The position numbers were made by a program, and so were the translations under genes. Source: DASRWI01 sp035654655 (GTDB lineage Bacteria; Bacteroidota; Ignavibacteria; Ignavibacteriales; Ignavibacteriaceae). From it: a DNA stretch of 64,000 nucleotides. Of the stretch, positions 43,819 through 52,035 are shown in pieces. The stretch is from NCBI GenBank assembly GCA_035654655.1, contig DASRWI010000017.1, positions 1-64,000 of the forward strand, written 5' to 3'. The notes below the pieces were generated by a model that worked only from the letters and a program-made list of their open reading frames with translations, was not told the DNA's origin and did no database searches. Numbering within the stretch: position 1 is the stretch's first letter; every line of letters starts with the position of its first letter.

Positions 43819-44628
43819 TCATTTTATTTTATTAAAAAATGTTAAAAAAGCATCACCATCTTTCCCTTCATCGCTTATAACCAAAGTCCCATCTTTTAAG
43901 AAGGTTATCCCTTCAGGCTGAACGTGGATATCTCCTAATTCAGAAACTTGAATAAACTTCCCATTTTCATCAATTTCCACAATCGCTTTTTCATTTGCAG
44001 AAATAACAAAAAATGTATTTGTAATTTCGTTGTATTCTATCCCGGAAGGCGAAAACTCTTTAACCCTATTTTCTTTGAACCTAATGTCTGCAGTGTTTAT
44101 AAAAAATAATGGTTTTTGTCTTAAAGTTTTATTGTCAAGATTATATTCATAAATACCTTTCATTATTCCCATATCCTCTTTACAAGCAAGCAATAAAGAA
44201 TTATTTTTTTTATAATAACATAAACCTTCTACTTCTTTATTATAGAATAAACTATTTTCATATGTTATATAATCTTCTGAAAAGGTATTAACTTCATAAA
44301 TTGTCCCCTTGCTTGTAACCAGATATACAATATCATCAGCGGATGCGATTCCTTCAAAATCTGCTTGAGGCATATTCTTTAGTCTAATATATTCACTTAC
44401 TACTCCCTGTGAATCCACCTTATAGATTATTCCCTGTTCATCATTGTGTGTTAAAATATCACCAAGTTTGTTTAATGTTAAACCTGAAATTTCCTTTAAA
44501 TCATCATTCAGATATATTGTTCTACCGGAATTAAGATTGTAATTATTAAAAATCAAATCTTCCTTATCCGTACAGTTTGCAAAAAACAGGAATGGAAGTA
44601 TACATATAAACTTTATTATATATTTCAT
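43819..44628 (-). CDS. SdiA-regulated-type beta-propeller lipoprotein
   Basis: The 269-residue product has a lipobox ending FANC (Cys19). The rest has repeating blade phrases: LKEISGLTLNKLGDILTHND, MPQADFEGIASADDIVYLVT, KEVEGLCYYKKNNSLLLACK, FSPSGIEYNEITNTFFVIS and VQPEGITFLKDGTLVISDE. These spaced (S/E)G(I/L) and DEG motifs fit the SdiA-regulated domain, a six-bladed propeller related to strictosidine-synthase-like and esterase-like phytase families. It is probably attached to the outer or inner membrane. Substrate unknown. Confidence 0.75.
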   Translation of the reverse strand: MKYIIKFICILPFLFFANCTDKEDLIFNNYNLNSGRTIYLNDDLKEISGLTLNKLGDILTHNDEQGIIYKVDSQGVVSEYIRLKNMPQADFEGIASADDIVYLVTSKGTIYEVNTFSEDYITYENSLFYNKEVEGLCYYKKNNSLLLACKEDMGIMKGIYEYNLDNKTLRQKPLFFINTADIRFKENRVKEFSPSGIEYNEITNTFFVISANEKAIVEIDENGKFIQVSELGDIHVQPEGITFLKDGTLVISDEGKDGDAFLTFFNKIK

Positions 44629-44765
44629 TTGTTAAAACCTTTTAAATGCTGATACTTATCACAATTATTTATTTGAACAACATAGTTAATTGTGCTATAC
44701 AAATTTAATAAATAACTTCATACAGTTACTCAATAGATTATGAATAAAAATAATGATGAGATAAT

Positions 44766-46169
44766 ATGAATAATAAAATGACCAGCTACTACAAATTTCC
44801 CTCCTCCATTTTGGAAGCAGAAGTTACAGGGACATTGTCCAAAACACCGGGGTTTTTTAATTTCAATGACATAATTTGTTTCGGGAAAATTAATAAACCT
44901 GAAGTATTGCATACAAATTATCTGGATGATAGGGTAAGAAAAATTACTGGAGAAATTGTTTTCCAGGACAAAACTTGTTTCCTTCCATTTGATATAGATG
45001 AAATAATCGAAAATTATTGGTATGAAAAATTCATTCACAAAAATCCGGGATCGCCACTTAAGAATTTAGCAAATAAAACTATAAGAGCCACTTACTATTC
45101 TGTACGTCCTTTCATGCCATTATATTTACGTAAGCATATGCAAAAGTTTTCGATGAGAAATTGGAAGGATATACAATTTCCTCGTTGGCCACTTGATACA
45201 TCGACTGAAGATTTATTTGAATTAATATTGACAGAATACCTGAAAGCTAACCCGGGAATGAAAATTCCCTTTATCTGGTTTTGGCCTGAAGGAAAGAACA
45301 GTGCTATTATGATGACTCACGATGTTGAAGAGGAAATGGGAAGAAGCAACTGCATCCCTCTTATGAATATGGAAGAAAAATATGGAGTAAGGTCTTCTTT
45401 TCAATTAGTTCCCGAAGTAAGATATTTTGTTACAAGACCTTTCTTAAATGAAGTTACAAGTAGAGGTTTTGAAGTTTGTCTTCACGGTTTATGTCACGAC
45501 GGAAGATTATTCCAGAACAAAGATATATTCTTAAAAAAATTAAAGAAAATTCACGAGTATGCTAACGACTGGGGTGCAATAGGTTTCCGTTCACCAATCC
45601 TTTATAGAAATTTAGAGTGGTATCATCACTTTGAATTTAAATATGATATGTCCGTACCTAATGTTGGGAATATTGATCCACAAAAAGGTGGCTGTTGTAC
45701 TGTAATGCCATACAATGTTGGTAAGATAGTGGAATTACCTTTAACAACTCTACAAGACCATCCTTTATATTATTACTTAAATGATTATTCAATTGATATA
45801 TGGAGAAATCAGTTTGAATTAATTAACAGCAAACACGGATTAACAAGTTTTATTATTCATCCTGATTATACTATTTCTAATATGTCAAAAAATAATTATG
45901 ATTCCCTATTAAGTTTTCTCGCAAGGAAGAGAGATGAAGAAAATGTTTGGTTCCCTCTTCCTAAAGAAATTTATAAATGGAGAGAATTAAGAGATAAGAT
46001 GGAATTAGTTAATAAAGATGGAGTATGGGAAATTGAAGGAGAAGGAAAAGAAAACGCCAGAATAGCATTTGCTGAATTAGTCAATAATAAACTTAAATAT
46101 ACTATTGGAGAAAATAGAAGAGATACGGATAGGAAAACTTCACTTGCTGAAGAGAATTTAGCTATTTGA
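44766..46169 (+). CDS. polysaccharide deacetylase (NodB-like) domain protein
   Basis: The 467-residue protein has no signal peptide. Its catalytic centre is NodB-like: MMTHDVEEEMGRS (Asp pair, ~181-193), EVCLHGLCHDGRLF (metal-binding His pair, ~237-250) and GFRSPILYRN (catalytic Arg, ~272). A late FIIHPDYTIS (~362) supplies the final His. The first ~140 residues are an unrecognised domain. Members remove acyl groups from cell-wall or exopolysaccharides, although some related proteins act on other substrates. Gene ends 89 nt before the AraC-type regulator; it may be alone. Confidence 0.8.
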   Translation: MNNKMTSYYKFPSSILEAEVTGTLSKTPGFFNFNDIICFGKINKPEVLHTNYLDDRVRKITGEIVFQDKTCFLPFDIDEIIENYWYEKFIHKNPGSPLKNLANKTIRATYYSVRPFMPLYLRKHMQKFSMRNWKDIQFPRWPLDTSTEDLFELILTEYLKANPGMKIPFIWFWPEGKNSAIMMTHDVEEEMGRSNCIPLMNMEEKYGVRSSFQLVPEVRYFVTRPFLNEVTSRGFEVCLHGLCHDGRLFQNKDIFLKKLKKIHEYANDWGAIGFRSPILYRNLEWYHHFEFKYDMSVPNVGNIDPQKGGCCTVMPYNVGKIVELPLTTLQDHPLYYYLNDYSIDIWRNQFELINSKHGLTSFIIHPDYTISNMSKNNYDSLLSFLARKRDEENVWFPLPKEIYKWRELRDKMELVNKDGVWEIEGEGKENARIAFAELVNNKLKYTIGENRRDTDRKTSLAEENLAI

Positions 46170-46258
46170 CTTTAGAAGGTATTGCAGATTTCACTTTGTT
46201 AATTCTTGTTTTATTTAGAAGTTTGCATTTATATTTAATTTCTTTTTAAAGTGAAAAA

Positions 46259-47413
46259 ATGAATTTTGATGTTATAGATATAATAAGTTTAATAACTGTA
46301 TTTCAACTTGTTATTTTTTCGTTTTTCTTAGCTGCTCAGTATAAACGTAGATTAATAAGCAATAATATATTAGCAGCTTTCCTAATTTCTAATGCATTAT
46401 ATATTATAGACTTTTTTATTAAAAGGCATAGGAGTGATTTTATTTCTATGCCTTATTTATTTAATATTGGTAATACATTCGGTTTATTGTTTGGCCCATT
46501 GCTATTCTTCTATACAAAATCTCTAATTCTAAAAAACTTCAAGTTTAATAAAAAATATTTTCTTCATCTAATTCCATTTATTATTTTCTTGATTTACTAT
46601 ATCATTATTTATCATATCAAACCAAATGATATAAAAAGTAATATGCTTTTGCATGGTTATTTGACTCATTCAGAAAGAGTTTTTTCATCATTATTCCTCA
46701 ATATTCAAACTTTGGTTTATATGACAATTTCTCTTTTACTTTTATTTAGATACAGTGGAGAAATTAAAAAATATTATTCCTCAATAGAAAAAATAAATTT
46801 AAGCTGGCTGAAGTTAGTTTTATTTGCATTCATTATAATGTGGTTCGTTGACTTATTGAGTTTTGTGCTTTATGATTTATTAGATATTCGAAATCATCCT
46901 CTACTTGTAACATTGGTATATATTTCACTTACAATAAATATGGTTTTTGCAGCTTTAATCATATTTAAGGGATTAATCCAATCCAACTATTTTACGGGAA
47001 TAGACATCACTCCTCACCAGGAAGAAGTAAAAGTAAAGAAACCTGATTTAGCTAAAACGATTTCCAATGTTGATGTTCAAAATCTTAAGAGTCATATGTT
47101 AGCTGAAAAATCATTTCTTAATCCTTCTTTAACATTAAATGAACTCGCTACACAGCTGGGATGGCACCCAAGATATTTATCTCAATTAATAAATGACTCA
47201 CTCGGCCAAAATTTTTATGACTTTGTAAATGGGCATCGAATTGAATTTGCTAAGCAGCTATTAAAAAAAGAAAAATTCAACGTACTTGAAATTATTTATG
47301 AAGCCGGATTCAATTCCAAATCGGTTTTTAATACTGTATTTAAAAAAAATACAGGATTAACACCTACTCAATTCAGAAAACAACATAGCTCTTTAGACAA
47401 AAAATTTGCTTAA
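46259..47413 (+). CDS. AraC-family regulator with a seven-helix membrane N-terminus
   Basis: The 384-residue protein has six or seven transmembrane helices (1-~240) followed by a cytoplasmic AraC-type DNA-binding domain (about 275-375). The first helix-turn-helix is LTLNELATQLGWHPRYLSQL and the second FNVLEIIYEAGFNSKSVFNT, ending with the AraC signature FKKNTGLTPTQFRKQ. Membrane AraC regulators of this layout are common in Bacteroidota and may sense membrane or lipid signals. It precedes the T9SS beta-helix gene on the same strand by 162 nt, and that spacer has operator-like repeats. Confidence 0.88.
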   Translation: MNFDVIDIISLITVFQLVIFSFFLAAQYKRRLISNNILAAFLISNALYIIDFFIKRHRSDFISMPYLFNIGNTFGLLFGPLLFFYTKSLILKNFKFNKKYFLHLIPFIIFLIYYIIIYHIKPNDIKSNMLLHGYLTHSERVFSSLFLNIQTLVYMTISLLLLFRYSGEIKKYYSSIEKINLSWLKLVLFAFIIMWFVDLLSFVLYDLLDIRNHPLLVTLVYISLTINMVFAALIIFKGLIQSNYFTGIDITPHQEEVKVKKPDLAKTISNVDVQNLKSHMLAEKSFLNPSLTLNELATQLGWHPRYLSQLINDSLGQNFYDFVNGHRIEFAKQLLKKEKFNVLEIIYEAGFNSKSVFNTVFKKNTGLTPTQFRKQHSSLDKKFA

Positions 47414-47434
47414 AAAAGAGTTCTGATTTATGTA

Positions 47435-47514
47435 AAACGTCCTGATGCTTCAAAAATCTTTTGATTTAGTTCAAATATTTTTTTCTTAAACGTTCGGATT
47501 CATGTATTCGGACG
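47435..47514 (+). promoter_or_regulatory. candidate operator repeats between the AraC regulator and the beta-helix gene
   Basis: Two direct copies of AAACGTYCKGATKC lie at 47435-47448 and 47488-47501 (11 of 14 match), and a partly inverted third (ATTCGGACG) at 47506-47514 makes an imperfect dyad. They end about 20 nt before a -7 element. Direct-repeat sites are typical of AraC-family regulators. Confidence 0.45.
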
Positions 47515-47534
47515 ATTTCCTTTTTACTTCACAT

Positions 47535-47542
47535 TATTTTTG
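47535..47542 (+). promoter_or_regulatory. TAnnTTTG -7 element for the T9SS beta-helix gene
   Basis: TATTTTTG fits the Bacteroidota -7 consensus TAnnTTTG, about 34 nt before the start codon at 47576. A TTG -33 box is not clear. Confidence 0.45.
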
Positions 47543-47575
47543 CTCCAAGAAATTTAATAAAAAAGGAAAAACGCC

Positions 47576-49699
47576 ATGAAAAAAGTATTAATTTTAATTG
47601 TTCTCTTAATTTCCATATTAAGCTTTGAACTATTTGCTGCAAGAATAGATGTACCAATCAATTTTCCCACAATTCAAAGTGCCATCAATGCCTCCACCAG
47701 TGGAGATACTATTATCGTTCATCCGGGCACTTATTTTGAAAATATAAATTTTAAAGGAAAAAACATTGTTGTTGCCAGTTTATATTTAATAACTAATGAC
47801 AGAAATTACATCAGACAAACTGTCATAGATGGCAGTCAGCCATCTAATCCGGATTCAGCAAGTTGTGTTTTAATTATTTCAGGAGAAAATTCATCAGCAA
47901 TTTTAGATGGATTTACTTTAACTGGTGGAACAGGAACTAATTGGGTTGATGAACATGGAGCAGGAGTTTATAGAGAAGGTGGCGGAATTTTAATTGCTTT
48001 ATCATCTCCTACTATTAGGAATAATTATATTATTTATAATACTGCTATAAAAAATGCACAGACAGTTAGTTCAGGCGGCGGTGGCATAAGAGCCGGTGAT
48101 GGAAGCCCAAAAATCATAAGCAATATTATTATAAACAATAAAGGAATGTACGGCGGCGGAATTGTACTTAACTATTGTTCAGGTGCATTAGTAAGTAATA
48201 ATATTATTTCAAATAATATGGTTTATCAGGCAGTTGCAGGTGCAGCTACTTATGGTGGCGGTGGTATTTGGGTAAACAACAAACTAAATGGTACACCTAA
48301 TTCAATTATTAATAATACCATTGTTAATAATTCTGCGTTTGGTGAGAATACATCTCAAGGTGCAGGTAAAGGTGGTGGAGTTTTATTCTTTTCAGGTTCA
48401 AATGTTTTAATGTACAACAACATTGTCTGGAATAATAAACAAGTTCAGAATCAATTTTTTGCTTTATCAAGTACTTACACTGCTGAATATAACAATATGC
48501 AGGAAAGTATTACGGGAACAGGTAATATCAGTTCATATCCAATGTTTAGTGATAGTTCATTCATACTTGAATTAAGTTCACCTTGCATTGATGCTGGAAA
48601 TCCTGGGATTAATTATAATGATAAAAGTGAATCAGGTAATCCTCAGAATGCTGCTTTTCCTTCAAGAGGTACACTAAGAAATGATATTGGTGCTTATGGA
48701 GGACCTGGTGCATTAACAATGTTGAATTTAGCAGAACCGGTTATAGGTTATATTACTCCAATTGATTTTGGTCTTTTTTTACCTGGCGATAACATAATGG
48801 TAGTGGTTAGAATACCAAACAATGGTAGTGGTTTATTGTTAATAGATAGTGTTGTAATTCCAAGCAGTTTAGCAGGTCAAGTTTCATTCTCAGGTTCTTT
48901 ACCATTAGACATTAAACCTGCTACAGATAATTCTTTTTCACTAACCTGGTCTCCAACTACAAATATGATTTTTAATGATTCAATAGCGATATATTCTAAT
49001 GATACTACCAATTCAAATCCAACTTATTTCAGAATTAAAGGAAATTCTATTCCAACACCCTTAATTAATTTTAATAGAGAACAAATTAATTTAGGTGATA
49101 TTAATATTAATACTGTCAGAATTGATACTTCATTTTATTTAAAGAATATTGGTACAGGAAGAGATTCCTTGTCAATTACAGTAGATCCAAAAGGAATAAA
49201 CCCACCAAGCGCAATTTCGGTTTCTCCAATGAATTTAACTATTTCTGCTAAAGATTCACAAAAAGTAACATTAACTATATTTCCTTCCCAAATAATAAAG
49301 AGTGTGACAGGAATTTATAGTCCTATTGTAAAAATTCATTCATCATTTTCGTTGGACTCAACAGATTTTCAAAAACCATTTAGATTTCGTTTAACAGGAA
49401 CACTAACCGATGTTAATGAGGATAATTCTATCCCTAATGATTTTGCTTTATATCAGAATTATCCGAATCCTTTTAATCCAACTACAACAATAAACTATGA
49501 CCTCCCTGCTTTTGCACAGATTAATATTTCCATTTATAATTCATTAGGTGAAAAAGTAAAAGAGATTAAAAGTGGCTACCAGGAAGCAGGTAAGCATTCA
49601 GTTATTTTTAATGCAAATGAATTATCAAGTGGAGTTTATTTTTATAAATTAAGTGCAGGAGAATTTAATTCAGTAAGAAAAATGATTTTGCAGAAATAA
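47576..49699 (+). CDS. T9SS-secreted right-handed beta-helix protein
   Basis: The 707-residue protein has a signal peptide (to ~21). A parallel beta-helix region follows (about 22-345): DVPINFPTIQSAINASTSGD, then repeats such as SSGGGGIRAGDGSPKIISN, GGGIVLNYCSGALVSNN and GGGGIWVNNKLNGTPNSIIN. After that (about 380-610) are two choice-of-anchor-type beta domains with ILFLPG/DSV phrases. The end is a T9SS sorting domain (NYPNPFNPTTTINYDLPAF, SSGVYFYKLSAGEFNSVRK). It may bind or degrade polysaccharide, but no catalytic residues are seen. Its promoter and the AraC regulator gene lie just upstream. Confidence 0.87.
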   Translation: MKKVLILIVLLISILSFELFAARIDVPINFPTIQSAINASTSGDTIIVHPGTYFENINFKGKNIVVASLYLITNDRNYIRQTVIDGSQPSNPDSASCVLIISGENSSAILDGFTLTGGTGTNWVDEHGAGVYREGGGILIALSSPTIRNNYIIYNTAIKNAQTVSSGGGGIRAGDGSPKIISNIIINNKGMYGGGIVLNYCSGALVSNNIISNNMVYQAVAGAATYGGGGIWVNNKLNGTPNSIINNTIVNNSAFGENTSQGAGKGGGVLFFSGSNVLMYNNIVWNNKQVQNQFFALSSTYTAEYNNMQESITGTGNISSYPMFSDSSFILELSSPCIDAGNPGINYNDKSESGNPQNAAFPSRGTLRNDIGAYGGPGALTMLNLAEPVIGYITPIDFGLFLPGDNIMVVVRIPNNGSGLLLIDSVVIPSSLAGQVSFSGSLPLDIKPATDNSFSLTWSPTTNMIFNDSIAIYSNDTTNSNPTYFRIKGNSIPTPLINFNREQINLGDININTVRIDTSFYLKNIGTGRDSLSITVDPKGINPPSAISVSPMNLTISAKDSQKVTLTIFPSQIIKSVTGIYSPIVKIHSSFSLDSTDFQKPFRFRLTGTLTDVNEDNSIPNDFALYQNYPNPFNPTTTINYDLPAFAQINISIYNSLGEKVKEIKSGYQEAGKHSVIFNANELSSGVYFYKLSAGEFNSVRKMILQK

Positions 49700-49717
49700 A
49701 TTGGATAAGATTATAAT

Positions 49718-49744
49718 AAAAAAAGGAGCTTAGCTCCTTTTTTT
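49718..49744. terminator. bidirectional Rho-independent terminator
   Basis: AGGAGC/GCTCCT stem (49724-49729 with 49733-49738) extended by A- and T-runs on both sides (49718-49744). It lies between the convergent beta-helix (+) and NfnB (-) genes. Confidence 0.9.
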
Positions 49745-49748
49745 ATAA

Positions 49749-51167
49749 TTATTTATTAGAGATATACTCGTGAATTGCTGCTGCAGCTTTTCTTCCGGCA
49801 CCCATTGCAAGTATTACAGTAGCACCACCGGTAACAATATCGCCACCTGCAAAAACTCCTTCTTTAGAAGTTTTCATAGAGGATTCATCAACTTGAATAT
49901 TACCCCATTTATTAAAATTAATATCTGGAGTAGTTTTTTGTATTATTGGATTTGAACCATTACCTATTGCAACAACTGCCATGTCAATATCAAGAATATA
50001 TTCAGAACCTTGAACAGGCATAGGTCTTCTTCTACCTGATGCATCAGGTTCACCTAATTCCATTCTCTGCAGTTTAACACCTTTAAGCCATCCATCTTTA
50101 TCACCAAGGAATTCAAGTGGATTGGACAAGTATAGGAATTCTATTCCCTCTTCTTTTGCGTGATGTATTTCTTCTTTACGAGCAGGCATCTCAGCATCAC
50201 TTCTTCTATAAACTATGTAAGCATTTTTTGCTCCAAGTCTTTTTGAAGTTCTGACTGCATCCATAGCCGTATTACCGCCGCCAAATACTGCAACATTTTT
50301 ATCTTTAACGTGAAAAACTGGAGTATCATATTCAGGGAATTTATATGCCTTCATCAAATTAACTCGGGTTAAAAATTCATTTGATGAATAAACTCCATTC
50401 AGATTTTCACCGGGAATATTTAAGAAGTATGGAAGTCCGGCACCAACTGCAATAAATACTGCATCGTAACCATTTGCAAGAAGTTCATCAACAGTATCAG
50501 TAAAACCTATAACAGCGTTAGTTTGAAAATCAACACCAAGTTTTCTTAATGAATCAATTTCCTGTTTAACAATTTCTTTAGGTAATCTGAATTCAGGAAT
50601 ACCATAAATTAAAACTCCGCCTAATTCGTGAAGAGCTTCAAAAACTGTAACTTCGTGTCCCATCTGAATTAAATCTCCTGCACAACTTAATCCTGCAGGA
50701 CCACTTCCAACTATTGCAACTTTCTTTCCTGTTTTTGGTTTTATTTCAGCGGGACGAATACCTACATGGTCCCTTTCATAATCGGCAACAAATCTTTCTA
50801 ATCTACCAATTGCAACAGGTTCATTCTTTTTACCAACAACACATTTAGCTTCGCATTGTTCTTCCTGAGGGCAAACTCTTCCGCATATTGCTGGAAGCAT
50901 ATTATCTTTCTTGATGATTGAAACTGCCTTAAGGTAATCTCCATCAGCAACACTGGTAATAAAATCACGAATGTTAATTCCAACAGGACATCCATCAGTA
51001 CAAGTTGGCTTAGGACATTGAATACACCTCAAAGCTTCAAGCTTAGCTAACTCTTCAGTTAAACCTAAATTTACTTCTTCAAAATTCTTATTTCTTACAT
51101 TAGGATCCTGCTCAGGCATTGCCTGACGCTGTATTTTCATCCTATCTTTTTTGGAAACTTCCGGCAT
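49749..51167 (-). CDS. nfnB: NfnB: large subunit of NADH-dependent ferredoxin:NADP+ oxidoreductase
   Basis: The 472-residue flavoprotein starts with a ferredoxin-like N-terminal domain: Cys motifs in CIQCPKPTCTDGCPVG (~48-63) and CGRVCPQEEQCEAKC (~94-108) bind two 4Fe-4S clusters. An FAD site follows at VAIVGSGPAGLSCAGDL (~149) and an NADPH site at VAVFGGGNTAMDAVRTS (~287), as in GltD-like reductases. GltD alone would fit, but the next gene upstream is NfnA, so the pair is the electron-bifurcating NfnAB. It couples NADH and reduced ferredoxin oxidation to NADP+ reduction. It starts 25 nt after nfnA in the same unit. Confidence 0.88.
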   Translation of the reverse strand: MPEVSKKDRMKIQRQAMPEQDPNVRNKNFEEVNLGLTEELAKLEALRCIQCPKPTCTDGCPVGINIRDFITSVADGDYLKAVSIIKKDNMLPAICGRVCPQEEQCEAKCVVGKKNEPVAIGRLERFVADYERDHVGIRPAEIKPKTGKKVAIVGSGPAGLSCAGDLIQMGHEVTVFEALHELGGVLIYGIPEFRLPKEIVKQEIDSLRKLGVDFQTNAVIGFTDTVDELLANGYDAVFIAVGAGLPYFLNIPGENLNGVYSSNEFLTRVNLMKAYKFPEYDTPVFHVKDKNVAVFGGGNTAMDAVRTSKRLGAKNAYIVYRRSDAEMPARKEEIHHAKEEGIEFLYLSNPLEFLGDKDGWLKGVKLQRMELGEPDASGRRRPMPVQGSEYILDIDMAVVAIGNGSNPIIQKTTPDINFNKWGNIQVDESSMKTSKEGVFAGGDIVTGGATVILAMGAGRKAAAAIHEYISNK

Positions 51168-51192
51168 AGTTCTTTTCTTCTTTTGGAAAATG

Positions 51193-52035
51193 TTATACTG
51201 TTAATTTAGTTAATCTGCAGGTATGTGCTTCTAATGCAATAGATTCATCACTGCGGTAAGTTCTATTTCTTCTTTCTAAAGTTTCAAAGTCAACCTGGTG
51301 AGCGTCGAACTCAGGACCATCAACACAAACAAAAACTGTTTTATTATCAACGGTTGCCCTGCAACCACCACACATTCCAGTTCCATCCACCATAACAGGA
51401 TTTAAGCTTACAACAGTTTTAATTCCATAAGGTCTTGTTGCTTCAGCTACAGCTTTCATCATTGGAATTGGACCAATAGCAAGAACGAAATCTATTTTAT
51501 TTCCATTTTCTATAAGCTGTTTAAGCTTAGTTGTAACAAAACCTTTTTCACCATAACTGCCGTCATCAGTTGTTACAAAAACTTCATCGCAAACATTTCT
51601 CAATTCATCTTCAAGAATTACAAATTCTTTTGTTCTTCCACCTATGATTGAAATTGTTTTATTACCTGCCTCCTTTAAAGCAACAGCAGTTGGATAAGCA
51701 ATTGCAGTACCAACACCTCCGCCAATACTAACAGCAGTTCCAAAGTTTTCAATGTGAGATGGTTTTCCTAATGGACCAACAACATCAAGAATATAATCAC
51801 CTTTGTTTAAAGTGTTCAATTCTTTTGTAGTTTTTCCAACACCTTGAACTATAATTGAAATAGTACCTTTTTCTTTACTCGAATCAGAAATGGTGAGCGG
51901 TACTCGCTCACCATTTTCTTTAATTCTAATAATAACAAATTGCCCTGCTTTTCTTTTCAGAGCAATTTTAGGAGCATCAATCTCGAACTTTTTAACATCT
52001 GGAGCAATAAATTTTGCTGAGACAATTTTATACAT
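51193..52035 (-). CDS. nfnA: NfnA: small FAD/2Fe-2S subunit of NADH-dependent ferredoxin:NADP+ oxidoreductase
   Basis: The 280-residue protein is a ferredoxin-NADP+ reductase-like module. The FAD region is RVPLTISDSS (~45) and the NAD site is VSIGGGVGTAIAYP (~105). Near the C-terminus MVDGTGMCGGCRATV and VFVCVDGPEFDAHQVD (~215-250) provide the 2Fe-2S Cys ligands that are typical of NfnA and of SudB-type sulphide dehydrogenases. It forms the NADH side of the bifurcating complex. It overlaps the malic enzyme gene by 8 nt (52028-52035). Confidence 0.88.
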   Translation of the reverse strand: MYKIVSAKFIAPDVKKFEIDAPKIALKRKAGQFVIIRIKENGERVPLTISDSSKEKGTISIIVQGVGKTTKELNTLNKGDYILDVVGPLGKPSHIENFGTAVSIGGGVGTAIAYPTAVALKEAGNKTISIIGGRTKEFVILEDELRNVCDEVFVTTDDGSYGEKGFVTTKLKQLIENGNKIDFVLAIGPIPMMKAVAEATRPYGIKTVVSLNPVMVDGTGMCGGCRATVDNKTVFVCVDGPEFDAHQVDFETLERRNRTYRSDESIALEAHTCRLTKLTV

